Shown: positions 1 to 6,540 of the stretch, in pieces
Layout: every line of letters starts with the position of its first letter
Numbering within the stretch: position 1 is the first letter of the stretch
Assembly: GCA_964522845.1 (NCBI GenBank)
Contig: CAZFZQ010000012.1
Coordinates: 1 to 19,038, forward strand
Reading direction: 5' to 3'
Length of the DNA: 19,038 nt
Source: CAZFZQ01 sp964522845
GTDB taxonomy: Bacteria > Patescibacteriota > Patescibacteriia > GCA-002772895
Made by a program: the position numbers and the translations under genes
The notes under the pieces: model-generated
The model's database searches: none
Seen by the model: only the letters and a program-made list of their open reading frames with translations
What the model was told of the DNA's origin: nothing

Positions 1-653
1 TTCGCGCGCTGATGAAAGAGCATATCGCCACCGCCGCGCCCGTGGGCTCTAATCTTTTAGTTGCCAAAACCGGCATGGACGTAAGTTCCGCTACACTTCG
101 CAACGAGATGGTCAGTTTGGAAGATATGGGATTGCTCCGCCAGCCGCACACTTCAGCCGGCCGCGTGCCTACCGAAGCGGGTTATCAGTTCTATGTTGAT
201 AATTTTTTGGAAGTCCACCCTTTGAACAACAAATCCGCGAGCGCGCTTTTGAAAATTAAAAAACAATACAAACTTCACGACCGCGAATTTTACAAAGCGC
301 TGGCAAAAGAAATGGCAAGCATTTCGGGCGAGACCGTGATTGTGGCGTTCGGCGGCCGCGATATTTATTACACCGGTTTTTCAAATTTATTCGCCAAGCC
401 GGAAATGACGGGCGTATCGCTCAATTTCGGCAACATGATTGATAAAATGAATGACGTGATGCATTCCACTTACCATAAAATAAACGACCACAAAGTCCAC
501 GTGATGATTGGAAAAAACAATCCGTTCGGCAATGATTGCGCGTCCGTCTTGGCAAAAGTTGATGATCATTTGGTTGTTGTGTTAGGCTTGATGAGAATGG
601 ATTATGACGAAACCGCAAGCTTGGTGGAATTTATGAAAGAGTTATTGGGGTAA
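1..653 (+). CDS. hrcA: Heat-inducible transcription repressor HrcA (5'-partial)
   Basis: HrcA is the DNA-binding repressor of class I heat-shock genes. The frame is open to the window edge, and the codons before the first visible ATG at 12 already match the family, so roughly a dozen N-terminal residues lie outside. The winged-helix signature is clear (VSSATLRNEM, then QPHTSAGRVPTEAGYQFYVD). The end matches the family's closing motif (GLMRMDYDETASLVEFMKELL, family form GPTRMDY). The central effector domain is much shorter than in the usual ~340-residue protein, as is common in reduced genomes. It is the first visible gene of an hrcA-grpE-hsp20-dnaK-dnaJ cluster. Its usual operator (CIRCE) would lie upstream and is not visible here. 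Confidence 0.93.
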   Translation, partial: RALMKEHIATAAPVGSNLLVAKTGMDVSSATLRNEMVSLEDMGLLRQPHTSAGRVPTEAGYQFYVDNFLEVHPLNNKSASALLKIKKQYKLHDREFYKALAKEMASISGETVIVAFGGRDIYYTGFSNLFAKPEMTGVSLNFGNMIDKMNDVMHSTYHKINDHKVHVMIGKNNPFGNDCASVLAKVDDHLVVVLGLMRMDYDETASLVEFMKELLG

Positions 654-678
654 TTCTTACTAGTTTAGTAAGAATTAC
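650..678. promoter_or_regulatory. Perfect 13-bp inverted repeat over the hrcA stop codon
   Basis: Bases 650-662 (GTAATTCTTACTA) and 666-678 are perfect reverse complements around a 3-nt loop. The left arm contains the hrcA stop codon (651-653) and grpE starts 13 nt after the right arm. There is no T-run after the hairpin on the + strand, so it is a poor intrinsic terminator. It is not the CIRCE sequence. It could be an operator, an attenuating or processing hairpin, or another mobile palindrome; the sequence alone does not decide. Confidence 0.6.
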
Positions 679-691
679 TAAAAAAATATTT

Positions 692-1159
692 ATGGATGAA
701 GAAAAAAAACAAGAACAAGAAGCAATGATTGATTGGCAAGCCAAAGCCGACGAGTATTTGAATGGCTGGAAAAGGGCGCAGGCGGATTATCAGAACCGCG
801 AAAAAGAAATCAGCAAAGAGCGCGAAGTTTTGCGCGGATTTTTTGAAGAATCAATTATTTCTGAGTTTTTGCCCGTGCTGGATAATCTTAAATCCGCCTT
901 AAATACTGTAGGGGTTGCGAAGCCCTACAGTGAAAACGGGGGATTGGTGAAGGGGATTGAGCAGGTGGCGAAGCTGGCTGAGGATATTTTGAAAAAGTTT
1001 GGTGTGGAAAAGATTGATGTTTTGGATAAAGATTTTGATCCGGCTTTGGCAGAGGCGGCGGAGCGGCAGGGAGAGGAAAATAAAGTTATAAAAGTTGTGA
1101 TGGATGGATATAAAAAGGGCGATAGGGTCATCCGCGCGGCGAGAGTGATAGTGGGATAA
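692..1159 (+). CDS. grpE: Nucleotide exchange factor GrpE
   Basis: GrpE releases ADP from DnaK so the chaperone cycle can restart. The 155-residue protein has the expected long charged N-terminal coiled-coil region (about residues 1-55), the family segment FLPVLDNLKSAL (about 59-70), and a C-terminal beta domain with DKDFDPALAEA and a closing KKGDRVIRAARVIV. No SD is evident; the upstream stretch is A/T-rich. Residues 72-80 (TVGVAKPYS) are encoded by a perfect 9-bp inverted repeat at 905-931 that begins on a codon boundary and spans exactly nine codons. They lie where other GrpE proteins have a variable loop between coiled coil and beta domain, so this looks like an in-frame repeat insertion. 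Identification is secure. Confidence 0.96.
   Translation: MDEEKKQEQEAMIDWQAKADEYLNGWKRAQADYQNREKEISKEREVLRGFFEESIISEFLPVLDNLKSALNTVGVAKPYSENGGLVKGIEQVAKLAEDILKKFGVEKIDVLDKDFDPALAEAAERQGEENKVIKVVMDGYKKGDRVIRAARVIVG
905..931. repeat. In-frame palindromic repeat inside grpE
   Basis: ACTGTAGGG (905-913) and its exact reverse complement CCCTACAGT (923-931) flank a 9-nt spacer. The 27-bp unit starts in codon phase 0 and adds nine codons to grpE without a frameshift. Confidence 0.75.
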
Positions 1160-1179
1160 TTAAATTAAACAATTAAATC

Positions 1180-1279
1180 TGTCATTGCGAGGAGTCCGCG
1201 ACGAAGCAATCTCGAGATTGCCACGCCCTCCCCACTTCGCCAAGGCTTCGCGGGGCTAGCGGAAGGGCTCGCAATGACA
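1180..1279. repeat. Composite intergenic palindromic repeat between grpE and hsp20
   Basis: Outer arms TGTCATTGCGAG (1180-1191) and CTCGCAATGACA (1268-1279) are exact reverse complements and resemble a repeat seen in many bacterial genomes. Inside are a perfect 16-bp palindrome, GCAATCTCGAGATTGC (1206-1221), and a copy of the CCACTTCGCC..GGCTTCGCGG core at 1232-1253. The whole fills the gap between grpE and hsp20 as nested modules. Confidence 0.8.
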
Positions 1280-1291
1280 CACTAAAAATAT

Positions 1292-1702
1292 ATGTCTCTT
1301 ATTCGTTGGAACCCATTTTTTGCAGATGATATGCTCGCTGATTTTTTTGGCAATGAAAATAAACCGCTGGTGCCGGCGATGGATGTTTATGAAAAAGACG
1401 GCAAGGTGTGCGTGGAAGCTCCCATCCCTGGTTTTGACCCCAAGGATGTGAAAGTGTCGCTGGAAAATGGCGTTTTGACCATCAAAGGCGGAGAGAGCCG
1501 GGAGTCTGAGGTGGATGAAAAAAATTATTACAGAAAAGAAGTGCGCCAGGGAAGTTTTTACCGCTCGGTGCGATTGCCCGTGGCAGTAAAGGAAGACAAG
1601 GTTGAAGCGACTTGGAAAGGCGGCGTGCTCACCGTCTCCGCGCCGAAAAAAGACGGCAAAGAAGAGAAAAAGTCCATAGAGATAAAAGTTGAAGAGATAT
1701 AA
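1292..1702 (+). CDS. Small heat-shock protein, Hsp20/alpha-crystallin family
   Basis: An ATP-independent holdase that binds unfolding proteins and passes them to DnaK/DnaJ/GrpE. The 136-residue protein starts MSLIRWNPF, typical of bacterial Hsp20. It contains an alpha-crystallin domain (about residues 27-118) with VKVSLENGVLTIKG and the hallmark GGVLTVSAPK. The C-terminal I-x-I anchor is present (SIEIKVEEI) and would mediate oligomer assembly. No SD is visible; the A/T-rich stretch before the ATG (CTAAAAATATATG) could hold a promoter, which would make this a separate or extra transcript within the heat-shock cluster. A composite palindrome lies upstream and a short hairpin downstream. Confidence 0.95.
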   Translation: MSLIRWNPFFADDMLADFFGNENKPLVPAMDVYEKDGKVCVEAPIPGFDPKDVKVSLENGVLTIKGGESRESEVDEKNYYRKEVRQGSFYRSVRLPVAVKEDKVEATWKGGVLTVSAPKKDGKEEKKSIEIKVEEI

Positions 1703-1732
1703 ATTGTTACATTGCTACATTGTTAAATTGTT

Positions 1733-1760
1733 GTCATTCCCGCGAAGGCGGGAATCCAGA
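1733..1760. repeat. Short hairpin repeat after hsp20
   Basis: ATTCCCGC (1736-1743) and GCGGGAAT (1748-1755) pair around a GAAG loop, in the context GTCATTCCCGCGAAGGCGGG. This is a widespread bacterial intergenic hairpin type. No T-run follows, so it is a repeat rather than a clear terminator. Confidence 0.7.
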
Positions 1761-1795
1761 AAAATGGCAGATTAAAATTAAAAACTGAAAAAAAT

Positions 1796-1960
1796 ATGGG
1801 CATCATGCAACCAAAGATAGAGAGCGCAGAAGCACTAAAAGAGCTGGCAAAAGCAGCTAATAAGCCGTGGTATAAAAAACCAGAGGTGTGGTTTGCGCTA
1901 ATTGCCGCAATTACAGGTATGCTGGGACTATCGATTACTTTATTTGAAAAATTAAAATAA
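1796..1960 (+). CDS. Small single-pass membrane protein (54 aa), unknown
   Basis: An ATG at 1796 opens a 54-codon frame ending in TAA at 1960. The protein starts MGIMQPKIESAEALKELAKA, then has a basic/aromatic patch (NKPWYKKPEVW) and one hydrophobic segment (about residues 31-50, FALIAAITGMLGLSITLF), ending in FEKLK. An amphipathic helix followed by one membrane helix is plausible. No SD is visible. It sits between hsp20 and another small membrane-protein gene 15 nt downstream. No family is recognised. It is short enough to be chance, but the organised TM segment and neighbour spacing favour a real gene. Confidence 0.5.
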   Translation: MGIMQPKIESAEALKELAKAANKPWYKKPEVWFALIAAITGMLGLSITLFEKLK

Positions 1961-1975
1961 ATAAAATTAAAGTCT

Positions 1976-2209
1976 ATGAAGTTGCCCGATAAAATTGAAA
2001 TTACTAAAGATGAATTAAAAGTGTTGATTGCAGTAGCAATAATATTTTTTTCAGCATGGTTAATTGGAAAAATTATAGATAAAAAAGATAATAATCCTCC
2101 AGTAACGACTTTAATAGAACGAATTTGCGAACGGCATCCTTTTGATTTTGAGTGTGTTGAATATAAAAAAACAATGGATAAGTTATTAGATTATAGAACT
2201 AAAAATTAA
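1976..2209 (+). CDS. Small AT-rich membrane protein (77 aa), unknown
   Basis: The protein has a charged N-terminus (MKLPDKIEITKDELK), one membrane segment (about residues 16-33, VLIAVAIIFFSAWLIGKI), and a soluble tail with two cysteines (ERICERHPFDFECVEYKK). The cysteines are seven residues apart and could form a disulfide if the tail is outside the cell; that is inference. Base composition is clearly unlike its neighbours: bases 1981-2160 are about 29% G+C by hand count, against well over 50% in sampled stretches of dnaK. This suggests a recent arrival inside the heat-shock cluster. The family is not recognised. Confidence 0.6.
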   Translation: MKLPDKIEITKDELKVLIAVAIIFFSAWLIGKIIDKKDNNPPVTTLIERICERHPFDFECVEYKKTMDKLLDYRTKN

Positions 2210-2231
2210 AATCGGAGGGAAAATAATTTAT

Positions 2232-4121
2232 ATGGCAAAAATAATTGGTATAGACTTGGGAACGACAAACAGTTGCGTCGCGGTGATGGAGGGCGGGACG
2301 CCGAAAGTTTTGGAAAATAAGGAAGGCGCGAGAACCACGCCGTCCATTGTGGCGATTTCCAAAAATAACGAACGGTTGGTGGGGCAATTGGCCAAGCGCC
2401 AGTCCGTGACCAATCCGGAAAACACGATTTATTCCGTGAAGCGCCTGATCGGCCGGCGTTATGAAGACGCGGAAGTCCAGCGCGACCTAAAAGTGATGCC
2501 GTACGCGATTAAGTCTGCGGGCGAGGGTGTCAGCGTAAAAATGTCGGGCAAGGATTACAGCCCGCAGGAAATTTCTGCCATGATTTTGCAAAAATTAAAA
2601 GCTGACGCGGAAGAGCGCTTGGGAGAAAAAGTTGAAGAAGCGGTTATCACCGTGCCGGCATATTTTAATGACGCGCAGCGCCAGGCAACCAAAGACGCGG
2701 GTGAAATCGCTGGTTTGAAAGTTCGCCGTATCATCAACGAGCCGACCGCGGCCGCTTTGGCTTATGGTTTTGATAAAAAAATCGGCCAGCAAGTCGCGAT
2801 TTATGATTTGGGCGGCGGAACTTTTGATATTTCCATTTTGGATATTTCCGCGGACACCGTGGAAGTGAAATCTACAAACGGCGACACGCATTTGGGCGGC
2901 GACGATTTTGACCAGCGCATTATTGCCTGGATTGTCGCGGAATTCAAGCGCGAAGAGGGTATTGATTTATCAAAAGACAAAATGGCTTTGCAGAGAATTA
3001 AGGAAGCCGCGGAAAAAGCCAAGATTGAGTTATCCACAGCCGGCGAGACGGAAATAAACCAGCCGTTTATCACGTCAGACGCCAACGGCCCCAAACATTT
3101 GGTGCTGAAAATGTCGCGCGCGAAATTGGAAGAACTGGTGGGCGATTTGGTGGAACAAACTTTGATTCCGTGCCAGAAAGCGCTGGATGACTCTGGTTTA
3201 AAAGTTTCCGATTTGAAAGAAGTAATAATGGTAGGCGGAATGACCCGCATGCCGCTGGTCTTGAAAAAAGTGGAAGAATTTTTTAAGAGAAAACCCAATA
3301 TCACGGTGAACCCGGACGAGGTGGTGGCCATGGGCGCGGCAGTGCAAGCCGGCGTGTTGCAGGGCGATGTGAAAGACGTTTTGCTTTTGGATGTCACCCC
3401 ATTGTCTCTCGGCATTGAAACTTTGGGCGGCGTGGCGACAAAATTGATTGAAAGAAACACTACGGTCCCAACTTCCAAGACGCAAGTATTTTCCACGGCC
3501 GGCGACAGCCAGACCTCGGTGGAAATTCACGTGCTTCAGGGCGAGCGCGAAATGGCGTCTGATAACAAGACGCTGGGCAGATTTATGCTTGACGGCATAC
3601 CGCCGGCGCCCCGCGGCGTTCCGCAAGTGGAAGTGAAATTTGATATTGATGCCAATGGAATTTTATCTGTTTCCGCCAAAGACAAGGCGACCAATAAAGA
3701 ACAAAAAATTGTCATCACCGCCTCATCTGGTTTGTCCAAGGATGAAATTGAAAAGATGAAAAAAGACGCCGAGCTTCACGCGGAAGAAGACAAAAAGAAA
3801 AAAGAAAAAATTGAAATGAAAAACACCGCCGACTCGGTTGTCTACCAGACGGAAAAATTGATTAAAGACGCAGGCGACAAAATGAAAGCCGAAGATAAAA
3901 AAGAATTGGAAGAAAAAATTGAAGCGTTGAAGCGCGTTAAGGATGGTGATGATGTCGCGGCCATTAAAAAAGCTATGGATGATATGAATGCCGTGGCGCA
4001 AAAGATTGGCGCGGGGATGTACCAGCAGAAGTCACAAGAGCAAGAAAGCAAAAAAGCACAAGAGCAAGAAGAAAAGAAAGAAGAAAATATAAAAGACGCT
4101 GATGCGGAAGAAATAAAATAA
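2232..4121 (+). CDS. dnaK: Molecular chaperone DnaK (Hsp70)
   Basis: DnaK is the ATP-driven Hsp70 that binds exposed hydrophobic segments, working with DnaJ and GrpE. At 629 residues it is normal length. The ATPase domain shows phosphate-1 IGIDLGTTNS (5-14), YDLGGGTFD (191-199) and VGGMTRMP (334-341). The substrate-binding domain follows (LLLDVTPLSLGIETLGG, then FMLDGIPPAPRGVPQ), then a helical lid and a low-complexity Q/E/K tail ending DADAEEIK. A GGAGG SD lies at 2214-2218, 13 nt before the ATG. Downstream, after an imperfect hairpin, the sequence for a near-identical tail (HADAEEVK-stop) recurs in the same frame at 4180-4205, so the original 3' end was probably displaced by a repeat insertion. 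Confidence 0.98.
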   Translation: MAKIIGIDLGTTNSCVAVMEGGTPKVLENKEGARTTPSIVAISKNNERLVGQLAKRQSVTNPENTIYSVKRLIGRRYEDAEVQRDLKVMPYAIKSAGEGVSVKMSGKDYSPQEISAMILQKLKADAEERLGEKVEEAVITVPAYFNDAQRQATKDAGEIAGLKVRRIINEPTAAALAYGFDKKIGQQVAIYDLGGGTFDISILDISADTVEVKSTNGDTHLGGDDFDQRIIAWIVAEFKREEGIDLSKDKMALQRIKEAAEKAKIELSTAGETEINQPFITSDANGPKHLVLKMSRAKLEELVGDLVEQTLIPCQKALDDSGLKVSDLKEVIMVGGMTRMPLVLKKVEEFFKRKPNITVNPDEVVAMGAAVQAGVLQGDVKDVLLLDVTPLSLGIETLGGVATKLIERNTTVPTSKTQVFSTAGDSQTSVEIHVLQGEREMASDNKTLGRFMLDGIPPAPRGVPQVEVKFDIDANGILSVSAKDKATNKEQKIVITASSGLSKDEIEKMKKDAELHAEEDKKKKEKIEMKNTADSVVYQTEKLIKDAGDKMKAEDKKELEEKIEALKRVKDGDDVAAIKKAMDDMNAVAQKIGAGMYQQKSQEQESKKAQEQEEKKEENIKDADAEEIK

Positions 4122-4205
4122 GAACTATAGGGTGCTCGACTCCCGCAGAAAGAACGGAACTATAGGGAGTCAAGCACCCACGCGGATGCGGAGGAAGTGA
4201 AGTAA
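4122..4205. repeat. Hairpin insertion with duplicated dnaK 3' end
   Basis: Arms 4130-4144 (GGGTGCTCGACTCCC) and 4165-4179 (GGGAGTCAAGCACCC) are reverse complements with one mismatch. The direct repeat GAACTATAGGG occurs at 4122-4132 and 4157-4167. Bases 4180-4205 repeat the last codons of dnaK (21 of 27 aligned bases identical), in frame with dnaK and ending in TAA. The arrangement fits insertion of a palindromic element at the dnaK terminus with partial duplication of the coding end. Confidence 0.65.
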
Positions 4206-4213
4206 ATTCTTAC

Positions 4214-4308
4214 TTCCTCCCTCTTGGTAATCCAAGGGGGAGGTTAGGTGGGGGATGTATTTGTGAAATCCCCCCTCTATCTCCCCCCTTGATTACAAGA
4301 GGGGAGAA
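4214..4308. repeat. Long imperfect inverted repeat with nested hairpins
   Basis: A left arm (about 4214-4256, containing CTCTTGGTAATCCAAGGGGG) and a right arm (about 4267-4308, containing CCCCCCTTGATTACAAGAGG) are imperfect reverse complements about 40 bases long. Each arm also folds on itself around a TAAT/ATTA centre. The C- and G-run composition and nested symmetry are typical of bacterial miniature palindromic repeats. It lies between the convergent dnaK and the minus-strand gene. No adjoining T-run makes it a clear terminator for dnaK. Confidence 0.75.
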
Positions 4309-4314
4309 TAAAAA

Positions 4315-4348
4315 CGGAATAAAAAATCCTCCATTAACGTGGAGGATT
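4315..4348 (-). terminator. Intrinsic terminator of the minus-strand gene
   Basis: On the minus strand AATCCTCCA (4348-4340) and TGGAGGATT (4333-4325) form a perfect 9-bp stem around a 6-nt loop, followed by T-rich sequence (TTTTATTCCG). The gene's TAA stop (4336-4334) lies in the loop. This is good evidence that the minus strand is really transcribed here. Confidence 0.75.
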
Positions 4349-4699
4349 GGGCGGAAGCCACTGGTAAAGATAGGCGCGATTGGCCATATCATAGACGCGG
4401 GTGATATATTTTTCCGGAATGGAGAAGATAATATTTTTTGAGCCGGCCGGAGAGAAGGTCTGATCCACGCCTTTTTCGCGAAACAGAAGTCCCGACCACC
4501 AAAAGCCCGGCGGCAAAGAAATGAAATGCCTGTCCCACAAATCAATTAGTGATTTGGAAAATTTGTGCACAATTCCGTCGCCCGTGCCGATCGCGCAGAG
4601 CCACAATTCATTGCCATTCAAGGCTTCAATTACTTTGATTGGGTGCTTGAAGTGATCCCTGAAATAAATAAAGAGCCAAGGCGGTTTTTCTTCCGGCAT
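4334..4699 (-). CDS. Hypothetical protein (121 aa) encoded between dnaK and dnaJ
   Basis: This is the only confident minus-strand gene in the window. I chose the ATG at 4699 (MPEEKPPWLFIYF) because a good SD (AAAGGA, about 4713-4708) sits 8 nt upstream; an in-frame TTG at 4723 is less likely. The protein is soluble and rich in aromatic residues (WLFIYFRDHF, FWWSGLLF, YLYQWLPPNPP). It has no membrane segment and no motif I recognise. A perfect hairpin plus T-rich tail overlaps its stop codon. It is divergent from dnaJ with only 23 nt between the two start codons, so their promoters lie in each other's coding regions or overlap. Function is unknown. Confidence 0.72.
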   Translation of the reverse strand: MPEEKPPWLFIYFRDHFKHPIKVIEALNGNELWLCAIGTGDGIVHKFSKSLIDLWDRHFISLPPGFWWSGLLFREKGVDQTFSPAGSKNIIFSIPEKYITRVYDMANRAYLYQWLPPNPPR

Positions 4700-4722
4700 T
4701 TGGATTTTCCTTTCAAATAACA

Positions 4723-5811
4723 ATGTCCAAAGATTACTATAAAATACTTAATTTGTCAAAGGGCGCTTCGCAAGATGATGTGAAGCGTTCTTTTCGTGAA
4801 CTTGCGCATAAACATCATCCGGATAAAGGCGGAGACGCGGAAAAATTTAAAGAATTGAACGAAGCGTACCAAGCGCTGGGCAATCCGGAAAAACGCCAGC
4901 AATACGACCAATATGGCACGACCTTTGATAATATGGGAGGCGGGCCCCAAGGGGGTCCCTTCGGGAGCGGATTTGGCTCGCCTCGCTGGAGCTCCGGCGA
5001 AGCGGGCGGCGGCGGGCAGGGTTTTAATATCAACATGGATGACTTGGGTGATATCATGGGAGATTTTTTTGGCGGCGGGGGAGGCGGGAGGCGCGGGGCG
5101 AGAGCAAAAACAAAAGCGCGCGGAGCGGATATTGAAATGAATTTGAATTTGAGTTTTAAGGATTCTATTTTTGGCGGCGAAAAAATCTTGGAACTTTATA
5201 AAAATGCCAAGTGTGAAGTTTGCGCGGGCACGGGCGCGGAGCCGGGTTCAAAAATTAATACTTGCACCCAATGCAACGGTGCGGGAAAAATTACCCGGAC
5301 GCAAAATACGGTTTTTGGAAATTTTCAAACATCAGGAGTTTGTCCGCGATGCGGGGGCGAGGGAAGTTCCGCGGAAAAACTTTGCAGAGAATGCTCAGGT
5401 GCGGGCGTGCGCAAGAGAAGCGTCACTTTGAAAGTTAATATTCCGGCCGGTATTGAAGACGGCGCAATTTTGCGCGTCAGCGGAGGAGGCGAAGGCGCAA
5501 AGGGCGGTGCGGGCGATCTGTATTTGCATATCAATGTCGCGATAGATAAAAAATTTACTCGCGAGGGCGACAATATTATTACCAAAGCGCCATTGGATTT
5601 TAAAATCGCGGCGTTGGGCAGATATATTAATGTAGAAACCTTGGATGGCGAGATGCGGTTAAAAATTCCCGAAGGCACGGAGTCGGGCCAGGTTTTCCGT
5701 TTGCGCGACAAAGGCGTGCTTGGGTCGGGCGATATGCTAGTGGAAGTCTACATCACCGTTCCAAAAAAACTTTCCAAAAAACAAAAAAAGATGCTGGAAG
5801 AGTGGGAATAG
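4723..5811 (+). CDS. dnaJ: Chaperone protein DnaJ (Hsp40)
   Basis: DnaJ delivers substrates to DnaK and stimulates its ATPase. The 362-residue protein begins SKDYYKILNLSKGAS and has a J domain with the essential HPD (HHPDKGG, about residues 31-33). A Gly/Phe linker follows (about 65-120), then a zinc-binding domain with four CxxCxGxG repeats (CEVCAGTG, CTQCNGAG, CPRCGGEG, CRECSGAG), and C-terminal substrate-binding domains. No SD is visible upstream. Although dnaK is next on the same strand, a minus-strand gene intervenes, so dnaJ probably has its own promoter. The linker contains a near-perfect palindrome at 4984-4999, which may be another in-frame repeat. The stop codon abuts an 84-bp repeat. 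Confidence 0.97.
   Translation: MSKDYYKILNLSKGASQDDVKRSFRELAHKHHPDKGGDAEKFKELNEAYQALGNPEKRQQYDQYGTTFDNMGGGPQGGPFGSGFGSPRWSSGEAGGGGQGFNINMDDLGDIMGDFFGGGGGGRRGARAKTKARGADIEMNLNLSFKDSIFGGEKILELYKNAKCEVCAGTGAEPGSKINTCTQCNGAGKITRTQNTVFGNFQTSGVCPRCGGEGSSAEKLCRECSGAGVRKRSVTLKVNIPAGIEDGAILRVSGGGEGAKGGAGDLYLHINVAIDKKFTREGDNIITKAPLDFKIAALGRYINVETLDGEMRLKIPEGTESGQVFRLRDKGVLGSGDMLVEVYITVPKKLSKKQKKMLEEWE
4978..5006. repeat. Possible palindromic repeat in the dnaJ Gly/Phe linker
   Basis: CGCTGGAGCTCCGGCG (4984-4999) is self-complementary apart from one G-T pair, and pairing can extend outward imperfectly. It encodes the PRWSSGE part of the linker. Because the linker is low-complexity and variable, descent from a mobile repeat is only a possibility. 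Confidence 0.35.
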
Positions 5812-5895
5812 GGATAATGCGAATGGCGGATACGCCCGCGAATAATGCTAATAATTTATGGCAGATTCGTGGGCCGCAGGCCATTAGCATTATCC
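5812..5895. repeat. 84-bp palindromic repeat, copy 1 (after dnaJ)
   Basis: Outer arms are GGATAATGCGAATGGC (5812-5827) and GCCATTAGCATTATCC (5880-5895), with one mismatch. An inner stem pairs GCCCGCGAAT (5834-5843) with ATTCGTGGGC (5865-5874). A second copy lies at 7144-7228; the first 44 bases agree at 41 positions. The element begins directly after the dnaJ stop codon. Confidence 0.9.
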
Positions 5896-5913
5896 TAACC
5901 AAAGGAGGCAAAA

Positions 5914-6213
5914 ATGTTCGAAGTTCTTTCAATTATCGCCGGCGCGATTATTCTCTTGATTGGCATTAAAATGTTTTTTGCTCTTTGGGATGATACGGAT
6001 TGGTTTGGAAGATGTTTAGCCGGGGCCGGTCTTCTGGGCATAGAAGCTGCAGTTTGTTATTTTGGCGTGGTAGTTAATAACAATCTGTACTTCGGTTTTG
6101 CCGGTATGACAGCGATTGCATTTTTTGTTCTTATCCCCGTTTATGTGATAAAGAAATTGAAAGATCGCCGGAAACATGGTAAACCTAAGGCAAGGAGATT
6201 AAGCCATGGGTAA
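5914..6213 (+). CDS. Small membrane protein (99 aa), unknown; first gene of a three-gene cassette
   Basis: A strong SD (AAAGGAGG, 5901-5908) sits 5 nt before the ATG, in contrast to the SD-less genes around it. The protein has three hydrophobic segments (about residues 3-25, 34-52 and 58-78), with the acidic patch WDDTDWFG between the first two and a strongly basic tail (KKLKDRRKHGKPKARR). It is therefore a small polytopic membrane protein with its C-terminus probably cytoplasmic by the positive-inside rule. It overlaps the next gene by 8 nt (ATGGGTAA). No family is recognised. Confidence 0.75.
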   Translation: MFEVLSIIAGAIILLIGIKMFFALWDDTDWFGRCLAGAGLLGIEAAVCYFGVVVNNNLYFGFAGMTAIAFFVLIPVYVIKKLKDRRKHGKPKARRLSHG

Positions 6214-6358
6214 GATGGCGATCTTCTGGCTGATTTGGTCAGGAGGAATGGTAGCACTTGCAATCTTTGTGATTCGGCTTAGAATAAAAAATGACCGCGA
6301 GAAAAAGGCGGAAGAACAAGCGGACAAAACCAAGGAAAGTGAGAAGGAAAATGGATAA
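6206..6358 (+). CDS. Small single-pass membrane protein (50 aa), unknown
   Basis: The ATG at 6206 overlaps the previous stop (ATGGGTAA) and has an SD (AAGGAG, 6192-6197) 8 nt upstream inside the preceding gene, so translation is probably coupled. The 50-residue protein has one membrane helix (about residues 4-24, MAIFWLIWSGGMVALAIFVI) followed by a highly charged tail rich in K and E (NDREKKAEEQADKTKESEKE). It overlaps the following gene by the same 8-nt arrangement (ATGGATAA). Its layout, helix then charged tail, matches the next protein. Unknown function. Confidence 0.68.
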   Translation: MGKMAIFWLIWSGGMVALAIFVIRLRIKNDREKKAEEQADKTKESEKENG

Positions 6359-6539
6359 TATGAATTATGCAGGTGCTGTTCTCTTTGTTTTTTCAACCAT
6401 AGCCTTGATGGTTCTCGGGGCGATCGGTGTGATAAAGCTCATTAGTTATTTGAACAGCGAAATCAACGAAGAAAAGAAAGATAAAAAAGACGACGATAAC
6501 TCGCATTGGAATATCCCGCCACAGACAGGCATCCACTAA
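6351..6539 (+). CDS. Small single-pass membrane protein (62 aa), unknown
   Basis: I chose the ATG at 6351 because it reproduces the 8-nt ATG/TAA overlap of the previous gene pair. An upstream in-frame ATG at 6291 would add 20 mostly basic residues encoded inside the previous gene, and an alternative ATG at 6360 is possible. AAGGA lies just upstream (6344-6348). The 62-residue protein has one membrane helix (about residues 6-30, GAVLFVFSTIALMVLGAIGV) and an acidic/basic tail (EKKDKKDDDNSHWNIPPQ). An intrinsic terminator follows immediately, so the three genes form a closed unit. Unknown function. Confidence 0.68.
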   Translation: MDNMNYAGAVLFVFSTIALMVLGAIGVIKLISYLNSEINEEKKDKKDDDNSHWNIPPQTGIH

Positions 6540-6540
6540 T

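Noticed and set aside
1..1300. CIRCE operator for HrcA
   Set aside because: No TTAGCACTC-N9-GAGTGCTAA or close variant is visible; the site expected upstream of hrcA is outside the window.
2595..4051. Open frames antisense to dnaK, including a 231-codon one
   Set aside because: They are shadows of the dnaK coding frame with no family motifs and no start signals.
6291..6350. Upstream start for the 62-aa membrane protein
   Set aside because: It would add 20 mostly basic residues within the previous gene; the ATG at 6351 repeats the 8-nt overlap of the preceding gene pair.
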